A stretch of 64,000 bases of DNA from Buddleja alternifolia. Lineage: Eukaryota > Streptophyta > Magnoliopsida > Lamiales > Scrophulariaceae. Positions 43,735-55,777 of this stretch are shown one piece after another (the stretch's first letter is position 1; every line of letters begins with the position of its first letter). The stretch covers positions 17,100,708 to 17,164,707 of the forward strand of contig CM033391.1 in the NCBI GenBank assembly GCA_019426215.1. The letters run 5' to 3'. Below the pieces are notes generated by a model. That model saw only the letters and a program-made list of their open reading frames with translations, ran no database searches and was not told the DNA's origin. Made by a program: the position numbers and the translations under genes.

Positions 43735-44694
43735 TCAAGGTGGTTTATGTGTGAATGCCTTATTCGTTCTCCAATCCACTATTGGGTATCGCTTCAACCT
43801 TTTGCCCTTTGTAGTGAAGATTGACCAATTATTTGTGCTACATATCCTAGGGTCAGACCAAGCAATCATCCACTCACGAGTTTTTTTATGGTCCCTCAAT
43901 ACCTCTATTACCTTTTCTTCCTCATGCTCCGGATGGTGGTGCAGATTTTTCTCCAAGCTAGAGATAATGTCTCGTTTTTCTTCAACAATCACCTTGACAT
44001 ATTTCAGCTCCATCATGTATGGATGTTGAAGATTATTGGCTCGTTTTTCATGAAAGTGCTCAACACTAAAAGGATCAAAAACATCAATGTGTAAAGACAA
44101 ATCAAAATCAATTAAATGTTCAAAAACCTCATAGTTATCGAAATTAACCATGTCATCTCCTACATTCAATAACAACTTACCATCGTCGGCATCAAATACT
44201 GATTTACCTGTGGCTAGGGAAGAAAGTAAAGAAATGTCAACACCCTCAGAAAGGATAGGATTCGAATGCTCATCGTTGGAGGAATCTGCTTTCGAATTTT
44301 CCAACTTCATTTCATTCAACATCACGGTGTTGAATTCCTCCTTTTGATCTATCTCAGTGGTACCAAGCAATGCCCATGGTACTTTCTCAAATATGTCGCT
44401 CGTTAGTTGCTTGAGTTGATGATTCATCTCCTTCATTTCCCGCCGTGCGTCCTTCATCATAAAGTGGAGCTCTCCAATGGTGTTATCAAGTTGTTCCTCC
44501 AGAGTAGGAATTTTTTCTTGGTAATGTTGTGGAAAGAACCCTTGTGCATAACACGCTTCAATGACGTTTTGCAGCCATAATTGATTCTCCAGTAGTGTCA
44601 TATCAGGAAAATTGCTATCCTTTGCGAATTGAATGATGCTTTGCAGCCATAATTGATTCTCCGGAAGGGTCATATCTGGAAAATTTCTAGCCAT
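43735..44694 (-). CDS. Rearranged Gag-Pol fragment ORF of the Athila/Tat-related element
   Basis: A clean 319-residue frame. It starts with two copies of a Gag N-terminal motif (NFPDMTLPENQLWLQ and NFPDMTLLENQLWLQ), which the other element has once (NFPDINLSENREWLQ). A coiled-coil linker follows (GELHFMMKDARREMKEMNHQ) matching that element's NELRTMMKDLMMDMKDLKTQ. It then jumps to sequence typical of the segment before Athila-type reverse transcriptase: RANNLQHPYMMELKYVKV, VIEVLRDHKK. The central Gag domain, protease core and reverse transcriptase are missing. The last 40 residues (from about WSDPRICSTNNWS) are unplaced. The open frame suggests an internal deletion derivative that stayed readable. 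Confidence 0.75.
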   Translation of the reverse strand: MARNFPDMTLPENQLWLQSIIQFAKDSNFPDMTLLENQLWLQNVIEACYAQGFFPQHYQEKIPTLEEQLDNTIGELHFMMKDARREMKEMNHQLKQLTSDIFEKVPWALLGTTEIDQKEEFNTVMLNEMKLENSKADSSNDEHSNPILSEGVDISLLSSLATGKSVFDADDGKLLLNVGDDMVNFDNYEVFEHLIDFDLSLHIDVFDPFSVEHFHEKRANNLQHPYMMELKYVKVIVEEKRDIISSLEKNLHHHPEHEEEKVIEVLRDHKKTREWMIAWSDPRICSTNNWSIFTTKGKRLKRYPIVDWRTNKAFTHKPP

Positions 44695-44804
44695 TGCGAG
44701 CTAAGAGTGTAAGAAAAAAATAAAAATAATAATAAAAAAAATTTAATAAAAATAAAATAAATACTTAAAACTTGCAATAAAATCAAAAACTAAAATTAAA
44801 CAAG

Positions 44805-44822
44805 TCCCCGGCAACGGCGCCA
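44805..44822 (-). other. Primer-binding site, tRNA-Asp type
   Basis: On the minus strand TGGCGCCGTTGCCGGGGA, the same 18 bp found at 53010-53027. It is complementary to the 3' end of plant tRNA-Asp and usual for Athila/Tat elements. Confidence 0.9.
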
Positions 44823-44828
44823 AAAACT

Positions 44829-46528
44829 TGACACGAAAAATCCTTACGTGTATTAAACAGCAAGTGGACTGGTCGTGTGTAGTAATAAAGTGGACAATAA
44901 AGTCCGGGTTGTCGAACCTCAAGGACTTGTATTTTAGTTTATGATTTTAAAGCAATTGAAGAACTTAAACTAAAGCAAGAATTAACTAAAATATTATGGA
45001 AGTAAGATATAAGAAACAAGATGTCGAAATCAAGATAGCTATGGAAGAGAGCAACTAAGACACATGTGTTGGCATAAATTAATCAATTTTCACTATAAAC
45101 ATGTTCTCATATTATTAGACGAATGTTGCTTTGGTGGAAAAAACCTTAAATAATTACTACCCGATGTCTCGGCTGTAATAATCCTATGATTAATTGATGG
45201 TTCTCTAAATATGTCTATCCGAGAATCTAACCAACAATCATGCATTCAAGTTCTAGAATTTCCCCTGATTAATCCGGCTAACTGCACCCGGGAATCTCTA
45301 CCTATCTCTAGGGGCAATTCCCTATTTTTTACGGATTATGTGATGATCCTCTTTGCACCTTAAATTACCTTCTCTCGAATGAATAATTTAAGCAATAAAT
45401 CATGCATATGGTAGCTAAGCATATGATGCATTCAAACAAGATCAAGACACAAAGCAACAATAGAATTAATATGAAAAACACAATTTATAACTCAATTATC
45501 ATAATTTAGTCTCAACATGGCCTTAGTTCGAAGAATCTATTTCATCATAAAAGATAAAAGATAGGAACTTAAATTAAGATTCATATTCATAGACAAAAAT
45601 AAATCTAAATCTAAGAAACTCCCTCGTATTTTTGATGGTTGAACTTCGATCTTCATCTCTTCCATGCTTCTTGATTTCTTCACCTTCAGAGGTTCTTGAT
45701 AATATTCATAACTAATCTAAGGATGATGAAGATGATGATAGGATGTGTTTAGGCTCCCCCAATGGGGAATGTGTTTTCAAGTGTGTTTGTAGGATGGCCT
45801 CCAATCCTCCTTTTATAGCCAAAAGAATTCAACAACCAAGAACATGTGCTTCCATTCTCTTTTATTTCCACCTACCATTCTCTTGCTTTCCATCTACCAA
45901 GAATGTGAACTACCATTCTCTTGTTTTCCACCTACCATTCTCTTACTTTCCTCCTACCAAGAATGTGAACTACCATTCTCTTGTTTTCCACCTACCATTT
46001 TCTTACTTTCCTCCTACCAAGAATGTGAACTACCATTCTCTTGTTTTCCACCTACTAAGAATGGGAGCTGCCACTTTCGTATTTTCCAGCGCAGGGATAG
46101 TGTTTTATTCATAAACGTCTCCACAGACCTCCGAATTGGATGATTCAAGTCCCCATGTAAAGATAAGACATAGCTCTAAAACTTTGTAGAAGGACACGTC
46201 ATCAAATTCGGTCTCTAAAGTTATCCAAATGGCGTTCCAACGTGGAGATTGTTTCTGATTTGGCGCCCAGGTGTGCGGAAATGGTACTAAAATATGATTT
46301 TGGCTAACTCCAGCTTGTTTCTTGCTTGTTTGGTCGTAGAGGTGTGAAACATCTTGGCCTAAACTTGTTTTATACGTCCTTTTTCAGTCCGTTCTTCGAT
46401 TGTATCCATTTAAGGCCTGAAATCACTTAATGCACGAATTAAACACACAAGTGACAAAATCAAGCGATAAATGAACCTAAAACATAAACGCAAAGGGGCT
46501 TAATAACACGTAAAAATGACTCCTATCA
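44829..46528 (-). repeat. 5' LTR of the truncated Athila/Tat-related element
   Basis: On the minus strand it starts TGATAGGAGTCATTTTTACG (from 46528) and ends ACGTGTCA-like next to the primer site; plus-strand borders are TGACACG and CTCCTATCA. It resembles the LTR at 51066-53003 in its ends and overall plan, but is clearly a different family member. Length 1700 bp. Confidence 0.85.
45871..46058. repeat. 60-bp tandem repeat, about three copies, inside the LTR
   Basis: A unit containing CTACCATTCTCTTGTTTTCC and CTACCAAGAATGTGAA repeats with a 60-bp period. The multiple-of-three period keeps ORFs open in both frames over it (45743-46143), but these are repeat translations, not genes. Confidence 0.92.
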
Positions 46529-47137
46529 ATCTTCGAATTAGTAGAGAGGGAGATCGTATTCTAGGTTTCTAATGCTTTGGCGTTTTAGGGTTCACGGTTT
46601 GAGAGGTTGGAAGAAAAAATGTCGATACCAAATGGAGGCAGCTGTGTAGAGTGGGAGTGGTTGTGTGAGTAGAATACTCATTACTTACATAAAAGGGAAA
46701 AGCAGTAATTTACACCCTTAAAGGCACCAATCGTTGGTACCAAACGCCGGATAAATAAAGAACTGGATTGATTTATAATTCAATCAGGGAAGCCAAACTG
46801 AAGATTGATTCATAAATTTTTAGCCTGAACAGTGCAATCTACCTTAATCTATTTTATCCTATCAATCCTATATATCTTGGAAACCAAACAAGGCCTAAGT
46901 ATTAAAAGTCTCATTCAAGGAACAACCTATTTTTTTCATTTTTTTTGGTTACAGGGAACAACCTATCGAAAATGTCACAAAATTAAAGTTTATTAAAAAA
47001 AAAAATTGTCACAAAATTATCGTATCGAATATCTCACATAATTGAATAGTCTCTCTCTTTTTCATTTTTGTTTTTGTGCTAAATATGGTCTCTCTCATTT
47101 GATCCGTTCACAGACTTTTACCCTTTGCTTAATTCTC
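46529..47137. other. AT-rich DNA between two transposon insertions
   Basis: No gene recognised. Contains T- and A-runs near 46930 and 46995. Confidence 0.5.
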
Positions 47138-47340
47138 CTAGGGATCGTTTGGTTGGGTGGTTGGGTGGTTGGGTTTAGATATGTTTCAATAATCAATGGA
47201 TTTGAAATCATACTCTATTGAAACCACATCTTTAAAAACATGTTTGGTTGCTATTTTTGGCCCAATGATTTAAGTGGGTCCCACAAGTTGTTATATGTTT
47301 GGTTGGGTGGCTTACATAGGTTGGGTTGATGATAAATTAC

Positions 47341-48975
47341 ACTTTTATCCCTCACTTTTACTTTAAACCTTATTTCACCCTTGTACTCATAAAATATTCC
47401 AGCCACCTACATATCTCATCTATAAGTGGAAAAAAAACACCAAATAACTCACTACCCACAACCCCAAATCATAGCAGGTTAAATTACAAGGGCTCTAAAC
47501 TTTTATCCAAAATTTTCATGCTTTATAACCATCTTCTTCATTCCATTTCTTCCACTCAAAAATTTTAATTCAAAAATTACCAAAAAAGGAAAAAAAAAAC
47601 ATAAAACCATGTATAAACTTCTCTTGAATTATTTTTCACATATTCTCATAATGGCTCACCCAATGGCAGTCATAAATTACTAATTTATGCTCACTTTTCG
47701 TGAAATTCTATCCAAATGTCCATTGTTTGTTTTAAGAAGTACTTATAGTAGAGCACATTTAAACGCGTCAACTTCAGTTGCAATACCGCCTGTTGTCTAG
47801 ATTTGTCGATGATAAAGTAAATATCCATAGTCAGCTGGAAAATTTCATACATTCTTGATTTGTTTCAACTGCATCAAGCATTATGCCATTGCATAAGCCT
47901 AAATCAAAATGAAATGACTCAGCACAAATAAAAGAAATAAAATCCTCTATAGAAGATCAACTCATGAGGTTTCTTCAACTTTTTAGCCCCCCCTTGATTG
48001 AGAACCTTGCTCCCAAATACGACTTCAAGTCGGCAACAACCTCAATTGCCTTCAATAATGGAGCATCATGGCCTTCTGATCATCTTTCTTCTCTACATGA
48101 AGTGCATTTTTACTCAACCATTTGTACGGCTATAGGATATTAGAATGCTCCATATAGAATAGTGGGAGTCAACCAATCTAGATTACTCAACCATTCAATC
48201 CAACAGGAACTTCATGTTTGATGATTTCAATCACTTGGGTCATACGAGAATTCTGTACATCTAGTCTCAAAACAGTGAACCGTCACAACAAAAGGAGGTA
48301 GCAAAATCAGAGAACATGAGGAGAAAAACTATCACAAAGACTAACCGCTTAAACATTGCAACTAAATTTCTCTGTGTAAAGACTTCCACAAACAACTCTA
48401 AGCAATCCTCCAAAATAGCTTCAAGATTTTAGTCTAATAATAACTAGAACGCTGAAGAATGATTTACCTCACCAAAGATGAGCACAAGAAAAACAAGATG
48501 GTGATTGAGTTATACTTTTTCTAAGGTATATTAAAACAACACTCTTTACTTTCTTGAATGACTAATGAATTTTTAAGAAAAAATACTCATATATTTGATA
48601 TAATCTAATTATTTACGTATACATTTTCTACATTATCTTTCTGGCAACATTTGTAACATACCTTAAGTTTCAGTTGATCAAACCAGTTTTAAATAACTTA
48701 TGTGAAACCTGCTTATTACATTTTCCTTAAGTGCAAACCAGTCTCAATTAGAAATTACACCATAGTCAAATATACTAATCATATAATTTTTTTAAAAAAA
48801 ACTTATATGAAACCTGCTAATTTAGCTAGATTGAAAGATTGGTTCCCTTGCTAGAAAAACAAAATTAAGAATAAGAATAAAAAGAAAAAGAAAAATCTAG
48901 ACAAAATCAAGGTTTTTCAAGAATAAGAATAAAAAGAAAAACAAAAACAAAAACAAAAGGACAAATTTCTTTTGG

Positions 48976-49015
<40 letters not shown>

Positions 49016-49490
49016 CCTCATACAACTAATGAATTTTGTACAAGGTTTTTTGAAAAAGTTTAAAACACCAAACCATGTATTTAAATTACAAGATACGAAA
49101 ATGTAATAAGAAAACTTACCCATTAATTTTTGTGTAAACAAGAGATCCTAATTTTCTATCACCATAACAAATAATTAAATCCACCCACAAAATCCATATA
49201 TTTTTTAAATGAAATAGGTATATCATAACATACTTACTTTTTCTTGGATGAATATGAAGAAAATATTAAAAAGTGTCAAATTCCTAATTTTTTATCAATG
49301 GCAGCTCGAAGCTTGTGTGAGAGAGAATATGCAGCTGAGAATTGTGGGAGAAAGAACGTGATTTGTGTAATAGAACATGGATAAGGAAAGTGGGAATGAA
49401 GTATTTATAGATGGGGTAAAATGGTCTTTACACAGTATGGGGTATTAAACCAAGTTGATGGGTTTACTCCAACTCACCTAAACAGGTAGG
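47341..49490. other. Gene-free body of Harbinger A
   Basis: No coding domain found. Contains a TA microsatellite at about 48979-49012 and low-complexity AAAAAGAAAA tracts at 48870-48960. Confidence 0.6.
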
Positions 49491-49770
49491 TTGGAATACC
49501 CATGGGGGTCATTTGGTTGGAAGTTAGGTTTAGATGTGATAAAATAGCCCAAGGGTTTGAAACCATAGGGCCACTCAACCCAATTTTTGAAATCTTGTTT
49601 GGTTACTTTTTTCGGCCCACTTCCAAAAAGTTTATTTTCTGTTGGTTGGTGGGTTTATGTGGATTGGGTCATGGGCTAAATACACTTTTGCCCCCAAATA
49701 ATAATGGTAACCCTATTTTGCCCTCATTTAAAATAACCTACCCCACCACTACCCCCTCACCAAAACCTCC

Positions 49771-50070
49771 TCATCCCACCATTTGAGAAGCTTCGAAAAA
49801 ATGCAGTGGGTCTTCTGCTTCTCCTCTGTCTTCTTCCGAACTTATGTGGGGCTGAGCACGAAGATCAGTAGTCGGAAACACCTTCATTATCTTGTCTTGT
49901 AGCACATTTAAATAACCCACACGGAACCCATTATCAGCCTTCCAACCACTAGTTAAAATTTCCTTCAATGCTTGAACCAATGCATCTTCCTCCGGTCTAG
50001 TCCACATCCTCCTGCATACACCAGGTTTCCTGCCCCTACAACTTGTTGTGAAACTCCTGGAAGCATCCAT
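49771..50070 (-). pseudogene. Myb/SANT-like second ORF of Harbinger B
   Basis: The protein begins MDASRSFTTSCRGRKPGVCR and has MWTRPEEDALVQALKEILTS, GWKADNGFRVGYLNVLQDKI, PTTDLRAQPHISS, the first part of the Myb/SANT-like domain of PIF/Harbinger DNA-binding proteins. In relatives the sequence goes on through a K-x-W-KK block for over 200 residues. Here it changes after PHISS into an acidic, unrelated tail and ends, so the C-terminal part is lost. In active elements this protein binds the transposon ends and assists the transposase. Confidence 0.82.
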
Positions 50071-50370
50071 ATGCAGAATCTGTCAATCATGGCCAAAAAC
50101 AATTGTGTCCAAAAAAAAAAAAATTCAATTCAACCTCAACAAAACCATTATTAATAGCCTTATAAGCATATGAATAATTCAAACAAGGTGCACATAGTTT
50201 AATAAAATCACATAAGAGCAGTATACACATACCAATTTCTAACAAAAAAAAAATACAATAAAGCATAAACATCTCAATTTCAGTTTGCACAACCCACGAA
50301 ATTATTAAACGAGTACATCATCATCCATATGCGAAATGCATATGCAGATTTTTAAACATAAAAAGCATGA

Positions 50371-51060
50371 CTAACGTCCACCACGCCATTCATTGAACAT
50401 TTCGCCCGCAAGATTATCACGCCACACACCCCATTCATTCGATGGGTCGATTGAAGCAACATATTCCACCTCGGCCAGAAGATCATCATTATAAAACTCA
50501 CGATGATCCTCATGGATTTGGGCCTCCGCCGGGTCTACCTCCATCTCACGACGAATGAAGTTGTGTAGTAGAGCACAAGCCAAGATCGTTTGGTTTTGAG
50601 TGCGTAATGGGTAAAATGTTGTACTCCTAAGAACTGCCCATCTCCATTTCATGATACCTCATGTACGTTCAATAATATTGCGAGCTTTGGAATGTCGCTG
50701 GTTAAACAGTTCTTTTTGGTCTTGTGGAGCCTGACGACCTTGAGCCCATTCATCCAAATGGTACCTCACACCCCTGTACGGAGCAAGAAACCCTGGACAA
50801 TTCATGTAACCATTGTCACACAAGTAGTATTGTCCTATATAACAAAACATAAACATGAATTTAAGATCAATTGAATACCAACTATATACAATTTCAGGCC
50901 ATATAGAAAAACGAATATGAGTATATGGGAATCTTAAACATTTAACTCACCCATTGGAACTTTAAGTCCATTATCCCTACTTACGGCATCCCGTAGCACC
51001 CTACCATCAGCAGCAGACCCCTCCCATCCCGGCAACATGTAAACAAAGTTCATATTGCGG
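50371..51060 (-). pseudogene. Harbinger B transposase, C-terminal part
   Basis: Reading from 51060: LPGWEGSAADGRVLRDAVSR plus DNGLKVPMG. Then after an intron-like gap YYLCDNGYMNCPGFLAPYRG, VRYHLDEWAQGRQAP and FNQRHSKARNIIERT. Then a TGA, and MKWRWAVLRSTTFYPL plus ACALLHNFIRREMEVDP. This is DDE_Tnp_4 with the second Asp (CDNGY) and the Glu (NIIER) of the catalytic triad. A stop at about 50656 replaces the usual CFG after ER. The 5' part lies at 59036-59580, beyond the LTR insertion. Confidence 0.9.
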
Positions 51061-51065
51061 TCAAC
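51061..51065. other. Target duplication TCAAC, left copy
   Basis: TCAAC precedes the LTR start TGATAAGAGG and recurs at 59031-59035 after the other LTR. Confidence 0.93.
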
Positions 51066-53003
51066 TGATAAGAGGTGTTTTTACGCGTTTTTAAGACCGT
51101 AATTCTTATGATTTGGATTCACTTATTGCTTAAATCATGTCACTTTTGCATTTAATAGGTGTGTTAAGTGAATACAGGTAATAAATGAGAATACATGAAG
51201 AAAAGGGAAGAAAAACGATGTACAAAACAAGTTCAAGCATGTTTTTCAATACCTAGGCGGTTTATGCATCTCCTACCACATTCGAGCGATAATTCCGTAC
51301 ATTTCGAGACCGACTTAGACAAAGTTTCCTTCTACAAAGTTTTAGATGTATGTCTTAGCTTCAAATTGGAACTTGAAACATCCAAATCAGAGGTCTATAG
51401 AGATAATTGTGAAGGAAATACGATTGCTGCGCCGAACAGAGAAGTACATGTGCCAGGATACGCCCCAACGCCCTCCTAGTCATGCCTAGGCATGGATAGT
51501 CCGAATGTTACTCCTTTTCAGCCTAAATTCCAGCATTATATGATGGGTAAGAATCACTTTTGGCCATAATTCAGCACATGTGTTGAGGGGTTGTCATAAG
51601 TGTGTTTCTTGGTAGATTTACTTTATGGGTGCCAAATCAGAAACAACCTCCATATTGAAACGTAATTTAGGTATACTTAGCGACTAAATTGGACAAAATG
51701 TCCTTCTGTAACGTTGTATATCTATGTTTTATCTGAACATGGGGACTTGAATCATCCAATTTGGAGATCTGTGGAGAATGTTATGAGGAAAATACTAAGA
51801 CTGCACTGGAAAGCAAGAAAATGGCAGCATGCATGTGTTTTGTTGAAGTTTTCACATGGTTATGCTTGGTGGAATTCTTAAGGGCCGAAAGTTTAGCATT
51901 TTTTAGCTGGTTGGAATCTTAAAAGCCAAACTTTAAGCATCACCTTAGGTGGAATTTTCATTGGGGAACTTTAATGGGAATTCTTAATGCATACTTTAGT
52001 GGAATTTTGGCTATAAAAGGAGGGGGAACCCATACTCTTCATCATTCACTATCAATTTCAGATTCTTGGAGGAGAGGGGGGCAGCCCCTAATTTTATTTC
52101 TCCACCATTCATCACCATTCTTCATCACTCTTGGAGGGGAAAACTAGAGGAAGGAAAAGAGCTTGGGGATTGAAGGCTCAACTTCAAGATCCATCATCAT
52201 TCAATTAGAGGGAGTTTTTATAGCCTTTTCATTTTCATTCATGTCTATGAATATGTGTATTTACTCATTATTGTTTTTCATACTATCTATTATGAACTAA
52301 TTTCATAAGACTAAGGCCATGTAAGGTCAAATTGTGATATATACTTATAATAGATGATTGTTGAGGTTATTCTTATATTGTTATGTGATGTGAATTTGTG
52401 TTTTTACTTATCTTGCATATACTTGATCACTATATGTTAGAATCTTATGCCTAGGTGAATATTTCGGGAGAAAATTGACTTAGGGTGCAAGAAATTCACA
52501 TCATGACCCGCAACTAATAAGGAATTGCCCTAAACATAGGTAAAGATTCCCGGGTGAAGTTGTTCGATTCAAATCGAGTGAACTCTAGTACGTTAATGCA
52601 TGTTTAGTGGTTAGATTTCCGGATAGGAATATTTGGGAAATCACGATCTAAGCATAGGAGTTTATACGCGAGACATCGGTTATTCTCTACCCTCGGAGCT
52701 CTCACCATAACAATATAAGCGTAATACTTCAACGAGAATCTTTATAAGTATAATTGATCAATTTGAACCTAGCATGTGCCTTAGTTTCCCTTTATATTTT
52801 GTTTTAAATCACTTGTGCAACCTTGTTCTTATCTTACGCGTTTCACACTCATTTTACCTTTATTGTATTGATCTTTGTTGTTATAAAACCTTAAACTAGA
52901 ATTCAAGTCCTTGTGGTTCGACAACCCGAACTTTTCGTCCACACTTATTACTACACACGACTAGTGCACTTGCTATCATAGCACGTTAGCTTTTAGCGTG
53001 TCA
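51066..53003 (+). repeat. 5' LTR (1938 bp)
   Basis: TGATAAGAGGTG to TTTTAGCGTGTCA. A TATA-like GGCTATAAAAGG at about 52010-52021 is a plausible promoter. The ORF at 51195-51479 recurs at 57222-57506 in the other LTR and is LTR sequence, not a gene. Confidence 0.93.
52010..52021 (+). promoter_or_regulatory. Putative LTR TATA box
   Basis: GGCTATAAAAGG, a strong plant TATA-box match in the middle of the LTR, followed by a CATCATTCA-type start region. The same string is in the 3' LTR near 58036. Confidence 0.6.
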
Positions 53004-53009
53004 AGTTTT

Positions 53010-53027
53010 TGGCGCCGTTGCCGGGGA
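53010..53027 (+). other. Primer-binding site, tRNA-Asp type
   Basis: TGGCGCCGTTGCCGGGGA, 6 bp after the LTR end, complementary to the 3' end of plant tRNA-Asp. Confidence 0.92.
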
Positions 53028-53129
53028 CTTGTTCATTTTAGTTTTTGATTCTTCGTTTAAATTTTCATAATTCTTAGTTCTTCGTTTATTTCTAACCTTT
53101 CTTTTATTTTATTATTCTAATTTTGTTTT

Positions 53130-55445
53130 TTGTGTTTAATTGTTAGGTGTAATTTGTGGTGCATGACCCGCTCTTCTAACGAGCCTCTATACAATTTTGA
53201 GCCGGAGATAGAGCGTGTTCTTCGATCTAGTAGACGCGCTCGAGAAATGGCCGACAATCTAAATCCAAATGGGAATTTTCCCGACATAAATCTCTCGGAA
53301 AACAGGGAATGGTTGCAAAATCTATTCCAAGCTATGCAACCGGCACCTCCTCAAAGACTTCCATCGGTCCGGAAAAGTTTACCTCCAAGGGTCCACACTA
53401 TACCGGAGCCCGTAGTCTTTCCAAATTTCTTTGCACCAAATTATCACATTCCGTCACACATCTTTAGCATGGTACAAAGCGAACCCTTCTATGGAGAGCA
53501 CCATGAATAACCTCATGAGCATTTGGAGACTTTAGACGATACTCTCATGACTACCCAATTTCATCCACAGGATCTCGATGCAATTCGTTTAAGAGTCTTC
53601 CACTTCTCATTAAAGGAAAGGGCGACCATGTGGTACAAATCTCTACCACCCCAATCCATCACAACATGGGGACAATTGGTCGATGCCTTTTTGAGCAAAT
53701 TCTTTCCACCCTCCAAAATCAATGAGCTAAGGAGCAACATTAAGGAGTTTAAGTAGGGGAATCATGAGTCCTTAGCCGAGGCATGGGCTAGATATAAAAA
53801 CATGCTCCGAAAATGTCCGGATCACAACCTAAGATTGAGCGAGCAAGTATTACAATTCCATGATGGAGTCCGTTCGCGCATCCGAAATAGGCTCAATGCC
53901 GGCGCCGGTGGTGATCTCCTTGGGCTCGATTGCCAAAGTGTGTGGGACAAGATTGAGCAATTAGCCCGGGAAGATGAACTCTATCCCGATGATGAAGAAA
54001 TCACACCCACTAAAAAGATTGCTTATGTTCAAGAGTTGGGCGAAGAAGTTGCTTTCGACACAAAGGTTGGCAATGTAAACTATGTTGGAAATGCCAATCG
54101 ACCTCAATTGAACTTCCATGTGCCCGAAAATTTTCCAAGGAGGCCCAATCCGGCACAAAATGCCCATCCCGGCGTCTATCAAGCACCAAGGCCCCCATTC
54201 AACAATAACCAAGCTCAAAGGCAAGGTAATCCTCATGTACAAAGGGAAGTTAGGCCTCCTACAACCGATGAACGTCTTGATGAGGAAATAAAGAAATCGG
54301 ATTCAGCAATCAACGAACTCCGTACTATGATGAAGGATTTAATGATGGATATGAAGGATTTGAAGACACAAATGGGTCAAATGGCAAAGACAATCAACGA
54401 GAGAGCCCCGGGAACTTTACCAAGTGACACGGAAAAGAACCCGAAAGAGCAATGCTATGGAATTACCTTGAGAAGAGGCGAACAGGTAAAAGGTGATAAT
54501 GTTCGCACTGATGCGCCCGAGGGCCCATCCATCCACGCCCAGGCGCCCTTGTCGCTGCGCCAAGGCGCCGATTGTCACACCCAAGCGCCACATTCTGTAT
54601 CCTCCACAGCTGGCCCTTCAACTCCAACGCATCATCCCATCGAGGTTCGTCTTCCATTTCCAAATGCACAAAAAACGAAAAAGAAGGATATGGATCAGAT
54701 TTTCCGTAGGATTGTGGCGACTATTTGTGAGGACCCGAGGAGGCTCACCATTCCGTGCACCATTGGCCTTCTTACTTTTGAAAAGGTTATTTGCGATACG
54801 GGAGCAAGTATCAATCTCCTCCCGTATTTTCTCTTCAAGAAGTTGGGCCTTGGAAATCCCAAACCGACATCAATGAGCCTCCAACTGGCCGATGGATCAA
54901 TTAAGAGACCAAAGGGGATAATAGAAGATGTTATTGTACAAGTTGACAAATTCTTTTTCTGGGTTGACTTTGTGGTCCTTGATATGAAGGAAGATGTTGA
55001 GATGCCCTTAATTCTAGGAAGACCTTTCCTAGTCACTAGCAATGCCAAGATCGACATGGGAAAAGGTAAGTTATCATTGAGGGTAGGAGATGTAAAAGTG
55101 ATATTTGATGCTTCTAATAACAGGAAACCATCTATGGATGATCTTACTTATTCCAATATCGATGTTATTAACCCTTCTCTTGATGAGAAATGTGCAAATG
55201 GCAAGGCTAAGGGCACACTCGAGTTGGAGGATGAGATTCCCTATGATAAACACAACAAAGAGGGAAAAGAAGATTTATGCATGAAATACATTCCACCCCA
55301 TCGCCGTGCTCGTAAGATTGAAAAGGCTCATCCAATACAAAGGGCTTATTGCAAAATCCCGCAATATGAGTGGAAGCAAGTAGACCATGGAGCTAAAAGG
55401 AGGCATGACAAGGATTTGGTCGTGTTAAATGGACCACCTATTTGA
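53130..55445 (+). pseudogene. Athila/Tat-type Gag with protease domain, two nonsense codons
   Basis: One frame with stops only at 53508-53510 (TAA) and 53754-53756 (TAG). I favour the ATG at 53163 (MTRSSNEPLYNF). Order: NFPDINLSENREWLQ, the Retrotrans_gag core (VFHFSLKERATMWYKSLPPQ, WGQLVDAFLSKFFPPSK, ESLAEAWARYKNMLRKCPDH), an acidic/coiled linker (INELRTMMKDLMMDMKDL). The aspartic protease follows with active site CDTGASINLLP at about 54794-54826 and VEMPLILGRPFLVTSNAKID. The frame ends where reverse transcriptase would normally start. The second stop fits CAG to TAG. Gag would form the particle; protease would process it. Apart from the stops the reading frame is intact over 2.3 kb. Confidence 0.9.
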
Positions 55446-55491
55446 ACCTCAAAGAGCACAAATTCGAGCTACCGACTCTAAACTAGCGCTT

Positions 55492-55509
55492 CTTGGGAGG
55501 CAACCCAAG
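55492..55509 (+). other. Conserved stem-loop 1 in the 3' region
   Basis: CTTGGG-AGGCAA-CCCAAG, a 6-bp perfect stem with a 6-nt loop within a block starting GCGCTTCTTGGGAGGCAACC. The same block occurs in the relative (minus strand near 43670-43692). Confidence 0.7.
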
Positions 55510-55777
55510 TTTGTAAGTTTGTTTTTCTTTTTGATTTTGTTTTTGTTTTGTTTAGTTTGTTTCTTTATGTTGTGTTCAAACATGCACTTTTGGCATGTAT
55601 GTTTTCTTATGCTTGATGGTTTGAAAAGTTGAAGTGTTAGATATGATGCAAATTTGGACCATGCTCATTTTACTCGAGAGGAGGAGACGCTATAGGATTA
55701 TGTATTGGAAGTTTAAGGATGTTTTTCAACATCCTTGGTTGTAAGTGTTCTTTTACTGTTGTGTATGCTTGTTGTAA

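Larger units (their letters stand above)
42745..46528 (-). mobile_element. Truncated Athila/Tat-related element with a rearranged ORF
   Basis: From right to left on the minus strand: a 5' LTR (44829-46528), an Asp-tRNA primer site (44805-44822), a 319-residue ORF (43735-44694), then a 3' non-coding part whose landmarks match the element at 51066-59030 in the same order. These are the hairpin near 43671-43687, the hairpin at 43368-43387, and sequence corresponding to 55930-56380. The match stops near 42745, so the 3' LTR is lost. The interior is only about 2 kb. Confidence 0.85.

Noticed and set aside
45743..46143. Overlapping 123- and 99-residue ORFs with a repeated HSLVFHLPFSYFPPTKN-like pattern
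   Set aside because: They are translations of the 60-bp tandem repeat in an LTR.
51195..51479. 94-residue ORF present twice (also 57222-57506)
   Set aside because: It lies wholly in the two LTRs of the gag-only element; the protein shows no known domain.
53961..54242. Minus-strand ORFs opposite the gag-protease frame (also 54463-54669 and 54695-55057)
   Set aside because: Shadow frames of the real plus-strand coding region.
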